Positions 1-7,168 of a stretch of 64,000 nt of DNA are shown piece after piece. The notes beneath the pieces were generated by a model, which made no database searches, had not been told where the DNA came from, and worked only from the letters and a program-made list of their open reading frames with translations. The stretch covers positions 1 to 64,000 of the forward strand of contig NZ_JADOVI010000011.1 of NCBI RefSeq assembly GCF_015752155.1, given 5' to 3'. Source of the stretch: Cryobacterium sp. MP_M3 (GTDB taxonomy: Bacteria > Actinomycetota > Actinomycetes > Actinomycetales > Microbacteriaceae). Each line of letters opens with the position of its first letter. The first letter of the stretch is position 1. The translations under genes were made by a program, and so were the position numbers.

Positions 1-294
1 GACGCCGCCGACCACCAGGCGCCAAATCCAGGCGCGCTAAAACCCATCGTCACTGAGGAAGACGCCCACGTCGTCACCCCGGGAGACGTACAACAGCAGC
101 GAGCGGACCGAAAAAGACTCCAGCGCCTATAGCGATGGCGACGCCAATGACGATTGCGATGTCGATGAGGTTTCCCCCCAGTAGATTGTGTTGATTCCAG
201 CCTGCGGCGCAGGGAATTAGGTCAAGCGTAGCGCTACGTTCGGAGTCCCCAAATGTAGATTGACAGTCCCGATCAGCTACTTCGCTGGCGGAAA
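1..294. other. stretch without a supportable gene
   Basis: No convincing coding sequence is seen here. The minus strand near 74-190 is open and encodes a short hydrophobic tail rich in Ile, Val, Ala and Gly, but it has no ATG/GTG start with a ribosome site. It may be the end of a decayed small membrane protein. The stretch looks less GC-rich than the rest of the window, in keeping with the accessory genes that follow. Confidence 0.4.
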
Positions 295-316
295 AGGCCG
301 CCGTAAGCGGAACCCT
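295..316 (+). repeat. direct repeat copy A (edge of accessory stretch)
   Basis: The 22 bases AGGCCG-CCGTAAGCGGAACCCT recur at 5468-5490 in the same orientation with one inserted base and one A/G change. The right end touches the stop codon of the first acetyltransferase. The two copies bracket about 5.2 kb of accessory genes and relics. They could be attachment sites, transposon ends or two members of a dispersed repeat; the sequence alone does not decide. Confidence 0.55.
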
Positions 317-858
317 CAGCGGGCGGCGAGGCTGACGGACTGCCGCCACTCCGTGGCCAATATTTCGAACTGAACGTAGTGCGAGGTGTGCCCCAAGAAG
401 TCTTCTTTGCTCCCAAGTCCAATCTCTCGCATGCCGAGACGGCGAAGCACTTTGACTGAAGCGGTGTTTGCTTCGACCGCCTCGGCCCAAATTCGGCTGA
501 GCCCAAGGCCATCGAAACCGAATGAAACTCCGGCACGCGCAGCAGCTGTCCCCAGACCACGACCCCACGATGTGGACGGGCCAACCACATAGCCAAGCTC
601 ACGTTCCACTTGACCACTCCCATGCAGGTCTACGTAGCCAACCGGGTACTGGGCATCGAGGGCGAGCAATCGGATGAGGTGCGGGTCAGGATGAGAAATC
701 TGATCACGCCACCATCCCACCGCCTGCTGTTGGGATCCCCTCGCTTGCCAGCCCGCGTGTGCACAGAAGAGCGCGTCGGTTTGCCATCCGGCAAGCGCCT
801 CGGCGTCTGCCTGCGTCAGTTCACGAAGAGTGAGGTCCACTTCGCCATTATCGGCCAT
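316..858 (-). CDS. GNAT family N-acetyltransferase (RimJ/RimL type)
   Basis: The 180-residue protein has the layout of RimJ/RimL-like acetyltransferases, which move an acetyl group from acetyl-CoA to an amine. Visible marks are the acetyl-CoA loop region GRGLGTAAA near residue 98 and the late strand motif around NTASVKVLRRLGM typical of this branch. The acceptor is unknown; small molecules or protein N-termini are both possible. It is the first of three unrelated-looking GNAT genes on the same strand. The stop codon abuts repeat copy A. Start ATG at 858 is accepted; the 97 bp upstream shows no other gene. Confidence 0.8.
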   Translation of the reverse strand: MADNGEVDLTLRELTQADAEALAGWQTDALFCAHAGWQARGSQQQAVGWWRDQISHPDPHLIRLLALDAQYPVGYVDLHGSGQVERELGYVVGPSTSWGRGLGTAAARAGVSFGFDGLGLSRIWAEAVEANTASVKVLRRLGMREIGLGSKEDFLGHTSHYVQFEILATEWRQSVSLAAR

Positions 859-955
859 GCCCGCAAAAGGGGACGTCTCCTGGAACCCGGTTTGCGTGAA
901 TCGGGGGAGTGCCTTGGCGCTCTCGTCTGGTCCCTGTTGGGGAACCTTCAGCGGG

Positions 956-1447
956 TCAAAACCTTAGAAGCATCGTGTCCGAATTGCCGACCCGTCCCGC
1001 GACAACGAAGCCGTTGCTCACGTAAAGAGCACGGGCTCGTTCATTGTCGTCTTCAACGCTCAAGCTCAACCCCTGGAGGCCACGATCGACTGAGGCCCGT
1101 ATGGTCCGCTTCAGTAGGACGCGGCCTATGCCCTGGCCTCGATGAGTGCTCACGACGCCCATGCCTAGTTCGGGGATGCCCTCATCAACGAATCCATATC
1201 CGGGATCCTCGGCGGTCATGAACCTCGCCCAAGCCGCACCGACCGGCTTGTCCTCTGCCTCGTAGGCAACGAAACCGAAATCTGAGCTTCGTTTCCAATC
1301 GGAGACGTAGTGCCAGATGTCGGGGCTATTCATGATCGCTTGCAGAGTCGCAGGTTGCCGGTCTTCGCGCCAGTTGAACGCTTCGAGCAGCATCGCCGCG
1401 AGAAAGTCGATGTCCTCAGTGGCAGCGTCGCGGATACGCAATGTCAT
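956..1447 (-). CDS. GNAT family N-acetyltransferase
   Basis: Acetyltransferase of about 163 residues. The acetyl-CoA binding motif is seen as HRGQGIGRVLL, and the C-terminal segment NERARALYVSNGF is the usual GNAT strand-helix. The ATG at 1447 is preferred over an upstream TTG at 1462 because GAGGAA lies seven bases before it. That ribosome site overlaps the stop of the preceding GNAT gene (1459-1968), so the two are probably translated together. The substrate cannot be told from sequence; distant relatives acetylate antibiotics, polyamines or protein termini. Confidence 0.8.
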   Translation of the reverse strand: MTLRIRDAATEDIDFLAAMLLEAFNWREDRQPATLQAIMNSPDIWHYVSDWKRSSDFGFVAYEAEDKPVGAAWARFMTAEDPGYGFVDEGIPELGMGVVSTHRGQGIGRVLLKRTIRASVDRGLQGLSLSVEDDNERARALYVSNGFVVAGRVGNSDTMLLRF

Positions 1448-1458
1448 CGCGCTGTTCC

Positions 1459-1968
1459 TCAATTCAAAAGAGTGGCTAGGTAGAGCTCGAGCGCGTAGTA
1501 GATGTCCTGACTTGACCGGGAAGTTTCGAGGAACCCTGCTTTGGCGAGTACGCGCTGGGAGGCGATGTTGTCGACCGCGGTGTCTGCTTTGACTCGCAGC
1601 GCGCCGTGCGTCGCGGCAATTGTGATCGCGGCCAGTAATGCTTCCGTCGCCAGGCCTAGTCCTCGCATGGGTTCGACGAGTCCGTAGCCCAGTTTGACCA
1701 CTCCGTCTGCACCCGGCGCACCGAAGAAGCCGATCCCGCCGATTGCGCGCCGGTCCTCGGCCATTTGAATCATGTAGAGGGTGAAGACAGGGTGGGCGTC
1801 GAGTGAATCCGCGAGACTCCGCAACGGATCAAGCTCGTCTTCGAGCGGATAATCCTCGTGCCACAGGTCATCCTCGTTGGGCGCCCGGCTAATAATTCGC
1901 TCAGCCTCACTGGAAGAAAGCGCGTGAAGAACTAAACGTTCAGTAATGACATCCATTTTGCCCAGCAT
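1459..1968 (-). CDS. GNAT family N-acetyltransferase (RimJ/RimL type)
   Basis: A 169-residue acetyltransferase with the N-terminal signature TERLVLHALSSSEAERI and the acetyl-CoA loop RGLGLATEALL near residue 107, both typical of RimJ/RimL proteins. The late motif NIASQRVLAKAGF supports the family. ATG at 1968 or a second in-frame ATG at 1956 could be the start; neither has a strong ribosome site. It lies directly upstream of another GNAT gene and is likely cotranscribed with it. The 220 bp between it and the next gene (1969-2189) hold no gene that I can support. Confidence 0.8.
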   Translation of the reverse strand: MLGKMDVITERLVLHALSSSEAERIISRAPNEDDLWHEDYPLEDELDPLRSLADSLDAHPVFTLYMIQMAEDRRAIGGIGFFGAPGADGVVKLGYGLVEPMRGLGLATEALLAAITIAATHGALRVKADTAVDNIASQRVLAKAGFLETSRSSQDIYYALELYLATLLN

Positions 1969-2189
1969 CCCACATCACGTGGCACCCATAGGGGGCGTTC
2001 CTCGGCTGGTTCCAGCGCCAGCGAATCGGAGCCGAATAGGAACCCTCATGGGCACAGGGCCACGGTCCGTGGTGGCGTGAATGAGCTGTGCATGCGGTGT
2101 GACCGGTCAATGCGCGAAATCTTACATTCCAACCTGACAGATTCTGCCCAGACCGTCTCATCGACGGCGCGAAGAGATCTGGCCCTTCT

Positions 2190-2276
2190 TCAGATGGTCG
2201 ACATTTTCGGGTGCCTGATCTCGGCCTCGTTGGGGTCGTAGACCCGCCCGGCGAGCATCCGTTCGTGGTTGTTCAT
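2190..2276 (-). pseudogene. 5' remnant of a maltose/sugar O-acetyltransferase
   Basis: A good ribosome site (AAGGGAGG) precedes an ATG at 2276. The first ~20 codons (NNHERMLAGRVYDPNEAEI) match the Mac domain that opens maltose O-acetyltransferases, including the diagnostic ERMLAG segment. After this the reading frame drifts and stops after 28 codons, with no hexapeptide-repeat domain following. It is therefore the start of a gene truncated by deletion or recombination. It sits behind the DUF1349 gene, and an intact homologue lies 1.3 kb away at 3537-4118, so duplication followed by loss is possible. Confidence 0.65.
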
Positions 2277-2304
2277 ACTGCGCCCTCCCTTGTGATCTGC
2301 ACGC

Positions 2305-2895
2305 TCAGGCGTCCGGATGGAGGCCGGCGTCGGCCGGGGTGATGCGCCAGAATGTGAAGTTGACGGTGAGCCCGGCGCGGGACGGCGCACAGCAGAACGG
2401 TCCCGCGCTGACCGCGGCGTCCGCATCGAGCGGCGCGACGCGGACGAGCCGCCATGGTTCGTCGGCGACGCGTGCCCGCACAGTGAGCGCATTGCCCGAC
2501 CGGCTGGCACGGATAGTGACCAGTCGTCCGGCCCAACCGGGTACGGGAGAGAGGGACCAGTCCGAGGTTCCCTGCGTCACGACAGCTCCGAGGCTTTCTT
2601 CGCCGTCGCTGAGCTCGACGCCGGCTTTGATCCACAGTTCGTCGTTGACCTTGACGAAGATTCCCGCCTGGTCGAACTGGTCGGTGAAGTCGAGACGGAA
2701 CTGCACCTCGACGGCGGACTCGGGCTCCAGGGTGGCCAGCAGCGCGTGTTCTGAGGCGTGGACGAAGCCGTAGGACGTGGTCCGCCAGGCGTCGCTTCCT
2801 TCGCGGGCGGTGACATGGAGGCCGGCGTCGTCGGTGGTGACGTTGGCGGGTTCGTTCGTCCACGTTCCTCGGGTCCAGGGAATGGAGCGGGTCAT
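2305..2895 (-). CDS. DUF1349 domain-containing protein
   Basis: The 196-residue protein matches the DUF1349 beta-sandwich family (often labelled 'regulation of enolase protein 1-like', concanavalin-like fold). Recognisable segments are the Trp-rich opening (IPWTRGTW), the core DQAGIFVKVNDELWIKAG, and the ending FCCAPSRAGLTVNFTFWRI. There is no signal peptide, so it is cytoplasmic. Start ATG 2895 has GAAAGG upstream. The biochemical role of the family is not established; carbohydrate binding has been suggested from the fold. It is followed by the truncated acetyltransferase at 2190-2276. Confidence 0.85.
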   Translation of the reverse strand: MTRSIPWTRGTWTNEPANVTTDDAGLHVTAREGSDAWRTTSYGFVHASEHALLATLEPESAVEVQFRLDFTDQFDQAGIFVKVNDELWIKAGVELSDGEESLGAVVTQGTSDWSLSPVPGWAGRLVTIRASRSGNALTVRARVADEPWRLVRVAPLDADAAVSAGPFCCAPSRAGLTVNFTFWRITPADAGLHPDA

Positions 2896-2967
2896 GGTTG
2901 CCTTTCGAAGGGGGCGGGTGGGATACGGGAAGTTGTGGGTGGAGGTGCCGGCGATTGGTCCGTTTGG

Positions 2968-3540
2968 CTAGAGGGGAGCGACCCGTTGGACGGCGTCGGC
3001 GGCGAGTTCTTCGCTCATTGGCTTGTCGTCGAGTGCACGGTGGATGCTGAGGCCTTCGACTAGTGCGTCAAGGATGCGGGCGGTGTCCGGGTCGAAATGC
3101 TGCTCCAGTGCTGCCCGGCTGCGGGACATCCAGCTCTCGGTGATGCTGCGGTACTCCGGACGGCGTGCCGCGAGGGTGTAGAGCTCGTGGGTGAGGACGA
3201 GTTCTCGGTCGGTGCCGAGCACATCGTGCATGATCAAGTCGACGACCACCTGCCGTGCGGCCGCGACGTCGGCAGCGGCGCTGAGACGCGTATAGAAAGT
3301 GTCGGCGACAGTGTCAGCGAAGCGGGCGAACGAGAGGCGGAGAAGATCGTCCATCCCCTCGAAGTGGTAGGTCATCGACCCGAGTGAAACGTCCGCGACA
3401 GTGGCGATCCGGCGGTGCGAGGTGCCGGCCACGCCGACCTCGCCGATCACCTGTAAACAGGCGTCGATGATCCGGTCGCGTCGCTGGGGGTCGAGCCGTC
3501 GCGGTGCCCGAGGGGCAGCCCCCTCCGAAAGGAGGCTCAT
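2968..3540 (-). CDS. TetR family transcriptional regulator
   Basis: A 190-residue regulator with an N-terminal TetR helix-turn-helix at about residues 18-62: RRDRIIDACLQVIGEVGVAG, then the recognition part ending SLGSMTYHFEG. The C-terminal half is a helical ligand/dimer domain. The ATG at 3540 overlaps the stop of the upstream acetyltransferase (ATGA), so the pair is one transcript. A palindrome at 4140-4157 lies between this pair and the relic of an MFS pump facing the other way. That is the classic TetR-pump arrangement and suggests the original target has been lost. The ligand is unknown. Confidence 0.88.
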   Translation of the reverse strand: MSLLSEGAAPRAPRRLDPQRRDRIIDACLQVIGEVGVAGTSHRRIATVADVSLGSMTYHFEGMDDLLRLSFARFADTVADTFYTRLSAAADVAAARQVVVDLIMHDVLGTDRELVLTHELYTLAARRPEYRSITESWMSRSRAALEQHFDPDTARILDALVEGLSIHRALDDKPMSEELAADAVQRVAPL

Positions 3541-4118
3541 TCGTCGATCGACCGGATGACGCGGGCGGGATTGCCCACCGCGACCATGCCTGCGGGGATG
3601 TCGCGGGTGACGACGGCGCCGGCGCCGATGACGCTGTTGTCGCCGATGCTCACGCCCGGGCAGACGATCACCCCGCCGCCCAGCCACACATTGTCGCCGA
3701 TCGTGATCGGCTTCGCCGCCTCCAGACGATCCAGGCGCGGCTGTGCGGCGACCGGATGCGTCGGCGTCAGCAGCTGCACGTTGGGGCCGATCTGGCAGTC
3801 CTCACCGATGGTGATCGCCGCGACATCCAGCGCGGTGAGGTTGTAATTGACGAACGTGCGCGCACCGATACGGATGTTCTCGCCGTAGTCGACGAACAAC
3901 GGCGGTTTAACGAACGCGCCATCGCCGAGGTATCCGATCAGCTCCTTCAGCAGCGGGCGTGCCGCGCCCTCATCCTCGACCGCGGCACGGTGGTAAGCAT
4001 CGGCCAGCTGCACGGCACGCTGCGCGATGCGCCCGCTCTCCGGATCATCGGCGATGTAGAGATCTCCGGCGAGCATTCGCTCCCTGTTGGTGCGGTCGTC
4101 GCCAGCGAAGTAATCCAT
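3537..4118 (-). CDS. maa: maltose/sugar O-acetyltransferase
   Basis: The 193-residue protein begins with the Mac domain (RERMLAGDLYIADDPE) and continues into a left-handed beta-helix of hexapeptide repeats (for example IGARTFVNYNLTALDVAAI, IGDNVWLGGGVIVCPGVSIG). The catalytic His is expected in the TPTHPV segment. The family transfers acetyl from acetyl-CoA to maltose, glucose or related sugars. Full length, start ATG 4118. It overlaps tetR by four bases. Its partner on the other side of the shared promoter is a broken MFS gene, so this may once have been part of a sugar or drug efflux and detoxification module. Confidence 0.88.
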   Translation of the reverse strand: MDYFAGDDRTNRERMLAGDLYIADDPESGRIAQRAVQLADAYHRAAVEDEGAARPLLKELIGYLGDGAFVKPPLFVDYGENIRIGARTFVNYNLTALDVAAITIGEDCQIGPNVQLLTPTHPVAAQPRLDRLEAAKPITIGDNVWLGGGVIVCPGVSIGDNSVIGAGAVVTRDIPAGMVAVGNPARVIRSIDE

Positions 4119-4139
4119 GCCATCCAGTTTACTACCCGC

Positions 4140-4157
4140 TATGTACGTATGTACATA
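4140..4157. promoter_or_regulatory. candidate TetR operator between divergent genes
   Basis: The sequence TATGTACGTATGTACATA contains the perfect palindrome TATGTACATA and the overlapping palindrome TACGTA. It lies in the short region between the maa-tetR transcript and the MFS relic. Position and symmetry are seen directly; binding by the neighbouring TetR protein is inferred. Confidence 0.5.
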
Positions 4158-4172
4158 TTTGTGGGTACACTC

Positions 4173-4343
4173 GTGACGCTATGGCAACGACTTCCCTTCC
4201 CCGCACCCCGCACCCCGCTGTACGCCGAGACGCGTCGCGCCCGCATCGGCGTCGCGCAGTTCTTCCTCACCAGCGGCACCCTGTTCGCAAACCTTTTTCC
4301 CCGGTGCACTGACCTTCTCGCGGCGTTGGAAAGCGAGCACTGA
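4173..4343 (+). pseudogene. N-terminal remnant of an MFS transporter
   Basis: From GTG 4173 the frame encodes a polar lead and then RRARIGVAQFFLTSGTLFAN, ending LFPR. This is the characteristic first membrane segment of an actinobacterial MFS pump (usually followed by Tyr-Pro). The frame then runs into unrelated residues and stops after 57 codons. No further MFS sequence follows. An ATG at 4181 is in a different frame. Only the first transmembrane helix survives, which fits a deletion next to the recombinase relic at 4510. It is divergent from the maa-tetR pair and was probably their regulated target. Confidence 0.6.
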
Positions 4344-4458
4344 GCCGGGCGCCTACATGTTGAGCTCCGGATCTGTGTTCCGCAGGTGTGGATCCCGGTG
4401 AGCTGCGTCCGGGGCTTCCATCACGAAACTAAAATTCATGGGTTTTTCGGGTGTGACT

Positions 4459-4504
4459 GATAGCGCTTCGTGGCGGCGTTCTGTGACCGCTATTTGGCGC
4501 TATC
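4459..4504. repeat. 8-bp inverted repeat beside recombinase relic
   Basis: GATAGCGC at 4459-4466 is mirrored by GCGCTATC at 4497-4504. It lies immediately downstream of the recombinase fragment. It may be a recombinase subsite or the end of a mobile element, or chance; no target duplication could be recognised. Confidence 0.35.
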
Positions 4505-4509
4505 GAGCG

Positions 4510-4680
4510 TCAGAGGCTTCCTAATTCCGGCAGGAGGCCCAGGGCGCGCGCCCGGCGATAGAAGGTCGCTCCGGACATTCCGAGATTCCGTGCAACCTCG
4601 GCTGCTGGCTCGCCCACGGACAGCCAAATACGCGACGCTCGCAGCCTCATCGACAGTGCGACCCTGCCGACGTGTGACAG
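4510..4680 (-). pseudogene. C-terminal fragment of a serine recombinase (resolvase HTH)
   Basis: On the minus strand the frame ending at 4510 reads VGEPAAEVARNLGMSGATFY followed by RRARALGLL. This is the helix-turn-helix that closes resolvase/invertase-type serine recombinases. A second frame just upstream carries GRTVDEAASVAYLA, which looks like the linker before this domain, so a frameshift near 4620-4640 is likely. No catalytic serine domain is present. The fragment is a relic of a mobile element and marks the accessory stretch as a recombination site. Confidence 0.65.
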
Positions 4681-4774
4681 CATGAGCCCATGTCCGCCCT
4701 CCCGTCGGTTCTGATTCCATCAACATCGCCGTTGCTCCCCACACTGGGGTTCAGCTACGGACAAATGGCAGCCC

Positions 4775-5353
4775 TTGTCGGCTGAATCTGTCGTCGATGC
4801 GTTGGACCGATGGTCAGCGCTGGCACTGTCACTCGGCGCTGGAAGCATTCAGGGATTCCGCCCCGGGTTGAACCAGGCTGGGCTCGACGAGATCGAACGC
4901 AAGTACCAGCTCCCACTACCAGCCGATGTCCGCGCGCTGTGGGGCTGGCATGACGGCACAGACAGAATAGCCAACTCCGGCTTCGGGGATCTGTTTCCGC
5001 AACTGACAGCAGCGATCGATCGGGCAGCCACTACTCTTCGGATCCGCCGGGACGGAGATGCTGCTGACATTTGGGGCGCGGATCGGGAACCGACCGCAGC
5101 CACTAGATGGGTGACCTTGAAAGGCGGGCAAACGTCGACGGAAATCGATGTCACAGACCCGGGACTCGGGGACTGCCCGGTGCTCATCCAAGATCCGACA
5201 TCGCCATTGGACGCCTTCCCAAAGTTCACCCTCACCGAGTCGATCGAAGGCTGGATACTCGCCGTTGAAATCGGCTATTGGTACGTGGAAAACGGCCGCT
5301 GGCAATACCGTCCCGAGAACTACCCGTCAACGCCCGACCGCTGGCGAATGTGA
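4775..5353 (+). CDS. SMI1/KNR4 (SUKH) family protein
   Basis: About 192 residues with the SUKH signature: helix pair, then LDEIERKYQLPLPADVRALW leading into GWHDGT, and the late GWILAVEIGYWYVENGRW segment. SUKH proteins are commonly immunity proteins of contact-dependent or secreted toxin systems, but many are orphans, and no toxin gene is seen next to it. The start is uncertain: the frame is open from 4715, has no ATG, and TTG 4775 is the best codon. The original 5' end may therefore have been lost to the adjacent recombination. It lies at the right edge of the accessory stretch. Confidence 0.7.
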   Translation: MSAESVVDALDRWSALALSLGAGSIQGFRPGLNQAGLDEIERKYQLPLPADVRALWGWHDGTDRIANSGFGDLFPQLTAAIDRAATTLRIRRDGDAADIWGADREPTAATRWVTLKGGQTSTEIDVTDPGLGDCPVLIQDPTSPLDAFPKFTLTESIEGWILAVEIGYWYVENGRWQYRPENYPSTPDRWRM

Positions 5354-5467
5354 CCGCGTCGGCTTGTAGCTGACGCATTCGCTGCACGGCCCTCCGCGTC
5401 ATCCTCTGATCACCGACGAGCGTGGAGCGTGACGGGATCAAGGTCGACTTGTGCACCCCTCTCCCGT

Positions 5468-5490
5468 AGGCCGTCCGTAAGCGGGACCCT
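5468..5490 (+). repeat. direct repeat copy B (edge of accessory stretch)
   Basis: AGGCCGTCCGTAAGCGGGACCCT, same orientation as the copy at 295-316 with one extra T and one G for A. It lies in a 250-bp stretch (5354-5607) in which I see no gene. Confidence 0.55.
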
Positions 5491-5607
5491 GAACGCACAC
5501 ATCCGCGCCGCGACAGGTCAGTGGCGACTTCACTGCACTGCGTGTCGCGAATACCCCGCCCGTCGAGGATTCGCGTTCAGGTGCGCCAACTGCACCAAGG
5601 TGTGCGG

Positions 5608-6804
5608 CTATCCGGCGCGTTTCGCCGCCGCGAGCCGCAGTGAGGACCAGGCGACGATGACGGCGACAAGGAGCATGGTCACCAGGCCCAGCCCCGAGTA
5701 GCCGGCTGCCGAGAGGATCGGGCCGGCCACGGCGCCGCCAAGCGCTCCGGCCGCGTTCATCGAGAGGTCGGAGAAGCCCTGCAGGGGGGCGCGATCGTGC
5801 ACTCCGACGGCCTCGGCGATCAGCGCAGAGCCGGCGACGACGGATGCCGACCAGCCGAGCCCGAGCAGGATGAGCCCCGCAGTCATCGCAACGGGGGAGT
5901 CGCCGTTCAGCCAGAACAGGGTCAGCGCGGCAAGCAGCAGCGCCTGGCCGGTGAGGATCACCGGCATCCGTCCGAGCCGGTCGGCGAGGGCGCCGAAAAC
6001 GGGGGAGAGGGCGTACATTCCCGCCACGTGCAGGCTGATCGTGAGTCCGACCAGGGTGAGCGTGGCGCCGTGGTCCCGCAGGTGCAGGGGAGCCATCGAC
6101 ATGAGGGCGACCATGGTGGCATGGCTGAGGGCGATCACTCCCACGGCGAAACGAGCCGGCGGGTTCGACCGGATGATGGCCAGCCCGCCGATCCGGCGCT
6201 CGCCGGCGGGGTTGCTCGGGCGTGCGGCCAGGGCCGTGAGCAGCGGGTCTGGCCGGAGGCCCACTGAGTAGACGACTGCGGCGCCGATCGTGGCCAGCAA
6301 GGAGAAGGCGAAGGCCCCGGTCAACGGAGGCAGGCCCAGAGTCGCGCCGACCGTCTCGCCGGGGCCGAAGAGGTTCGGGCCGAGGACCGCCCCGACGGTC
6401 GTGGACCACACGACGAGGGAGAGGTCGCGGGCGCGGAACCGCACGCTGGCCAGGTCGGTGGCGGCGAACCGGGCCTGGAGGTTGGTGGCCGATCCCGCCC
6501 CGAGGAGCATGAGGGCCAGGAGCAGCAGTGGGAATGCGCCGACGGCGACCGAGGTGATGGCCAGAACCGCCCCCGACCCGGCGATGAGCGACCCGGCCGC
6601 CAGGGAGCGGCGACGCCCGCGGGCCTGCGCGAGCCGGGACAGCGGCACGGCGACCAGGGCCGCGCCGAGCGTGCTCATGGTGGCCGCCATGCCGGACCAG
6701 GCGCTGGAGCCGGAAAGCTGGGCGGCCAGCAGAGCGCCCAGCGAGAGCGTGGCACCCATGCCGATGCCGCCGAGGACCTGGCCGACTACGAGCACCCGCA
6801 CCAC
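5608..6804 (-). CDS. MFS transporter
   Basis: About 398 residues, twelve predicted membrane segments. The conserved loop between helices 2 and 3 reads VPLSRLAQARGRR, and the matching second-half loop reads FGALADRLGRMP. This fits a proton-driven exporter of unknown substrate. The start is unclear: GTG 6804 opens straight into the first membrane helix. A CTG at 6888 overlapping the stop of the DUF2892 gene would add 28 residues and is preceded by GGAAG. Either way it follows the DUF2892 gene closely and is probably in the same transcript, controlled by the palindrome at 7141. Confidence 0.85.
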   Translation of the reverse strand: MVRVLVVGQVLGGIGMGATLSLGALLAAQLSGSSAWSGMAATMSTLGAALVAVPLSRLAQARGRRRSLAAGSLIAGSGAVLAITSVAVGAFPLLLLALMLLGAGSATNLQARFAATDLASVRFRARDLSLVVWSTTVGAVLGPNLFGPGETVGATLGLPPLTGAFAFSLLATIGAAVVYSVGLRPDPLLTALAARPSNPAGERRIGGLAIIRSNPPARFAVGVIALSHATMVALMSMAPLHLRDHGATLTLVGLTISLHVAGMYALSPVFGALADRLGRMPVILTGQALLLAALTLFWLNGDSPVAMTAGLILLGLGWSASVVAGSALIAEAVGVHDRAPLQGFSDLSMNAAGALGGAVAGPILSAAGYSGLGLVTMLLVAVIVAWSSLRLAAAKRAG

Positions 6805-6884
6805 CGAGCGCTGCAGCGGGCTGTGGTCCGGCGGCGTGGTCGACAGCTCACCGGGCGTCGATGCGGTCGCGGACTGGTCCGGGA

Positions 6885-7109
6885 TCAGGATGTGAAGGTC
6901 TTCCGGAAGGCGGGTCCCTGCAGCGGCTTGCCAAAGACCGGCGCGAGCAGGCAGAAATCGAATCCGCCGGCGGCGATGAAGACGGCACCGAGCACGGCCA
7001 GAATCCACGCCCAGCCGCCGAGCACGACGGCTACGACCACGAGGATGAGGCCTGCGATGATCCGCGTCCAACGGCCCGCAGTCGACCCGAGGAACTGAAG
7101 AATGGACAT
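6885..7109 (-). CDS. DUF2892 (YgaP-like transmembrane) protein
   Basis: A 74-residue protein made of two hydrophobic hairpin helices (RIIAGLILVVVAVVLGGWAW and ILAVLGAVFIAAGGF). It ends with FCLLAPVFGKPL, the hallmark of the YgaP-like transmembrane domain that elsewhere is fused to a rhodanese sulfurtransferase. Here no rhodanese is attached. ATG 7109 has AAGGGAG six to seven bases upstream; an ATG directly before it (7112) is less well spaced. Genes of this family are often under CsoR/CstR control in sulfur or copper stress, which fits the palindrome 30 bp upstream. Confidence 0.82.
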   Translation of the reverse strand: MSILQFLGSTAGRWTRIIAGLILVVVAVVLGGWAWILAVLGAVFIAAGGFDFCLLAPVFGKPLQGPAFRKTFTS

Positions 7110-7140
7110 CATGTGCTCCCTTGTTCTGTGCTTCTCAATA

Positions 7141-7154
7141 TACCCCATGGGGTA
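7141..7154. promoter_or_regulatory. CsoR/CstR-like operator palindrome
   Basis: TACCCCATGGGGTA is a perfect 14-bp palindrome inside an AT-rich context (preceded by ATA, followed by ATTATT). The pattern of ATACCCC/GGGGTA arms is that of CsoR-family operators (copper or persulfide sensors). It lies just upstream of the DUF2892-MFS pair. No csoR/cstR gene is in the window, so the cognate regulator would be elsewhere. Confidence 0.55.
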
Positions 7155-7168
7155 ATTATTGCGAGGCC

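Noticed and set aside
1940-2161. A 73-codon minus-strand frame
   Set aside because: No ribosome site, no family resemblance, His/Arg/Trp-rich shadow-like composition; it overlaps the start of a supported GNAT gene.
5429-5701. Plus-strand frame with paired cysteines resembling a zinc ribbon
   Set aside because: It has no ribosome site, overlaps the MFS gene end and direct repeat copy B, and the Cys spacing lacks a full zinc-binding pattern.
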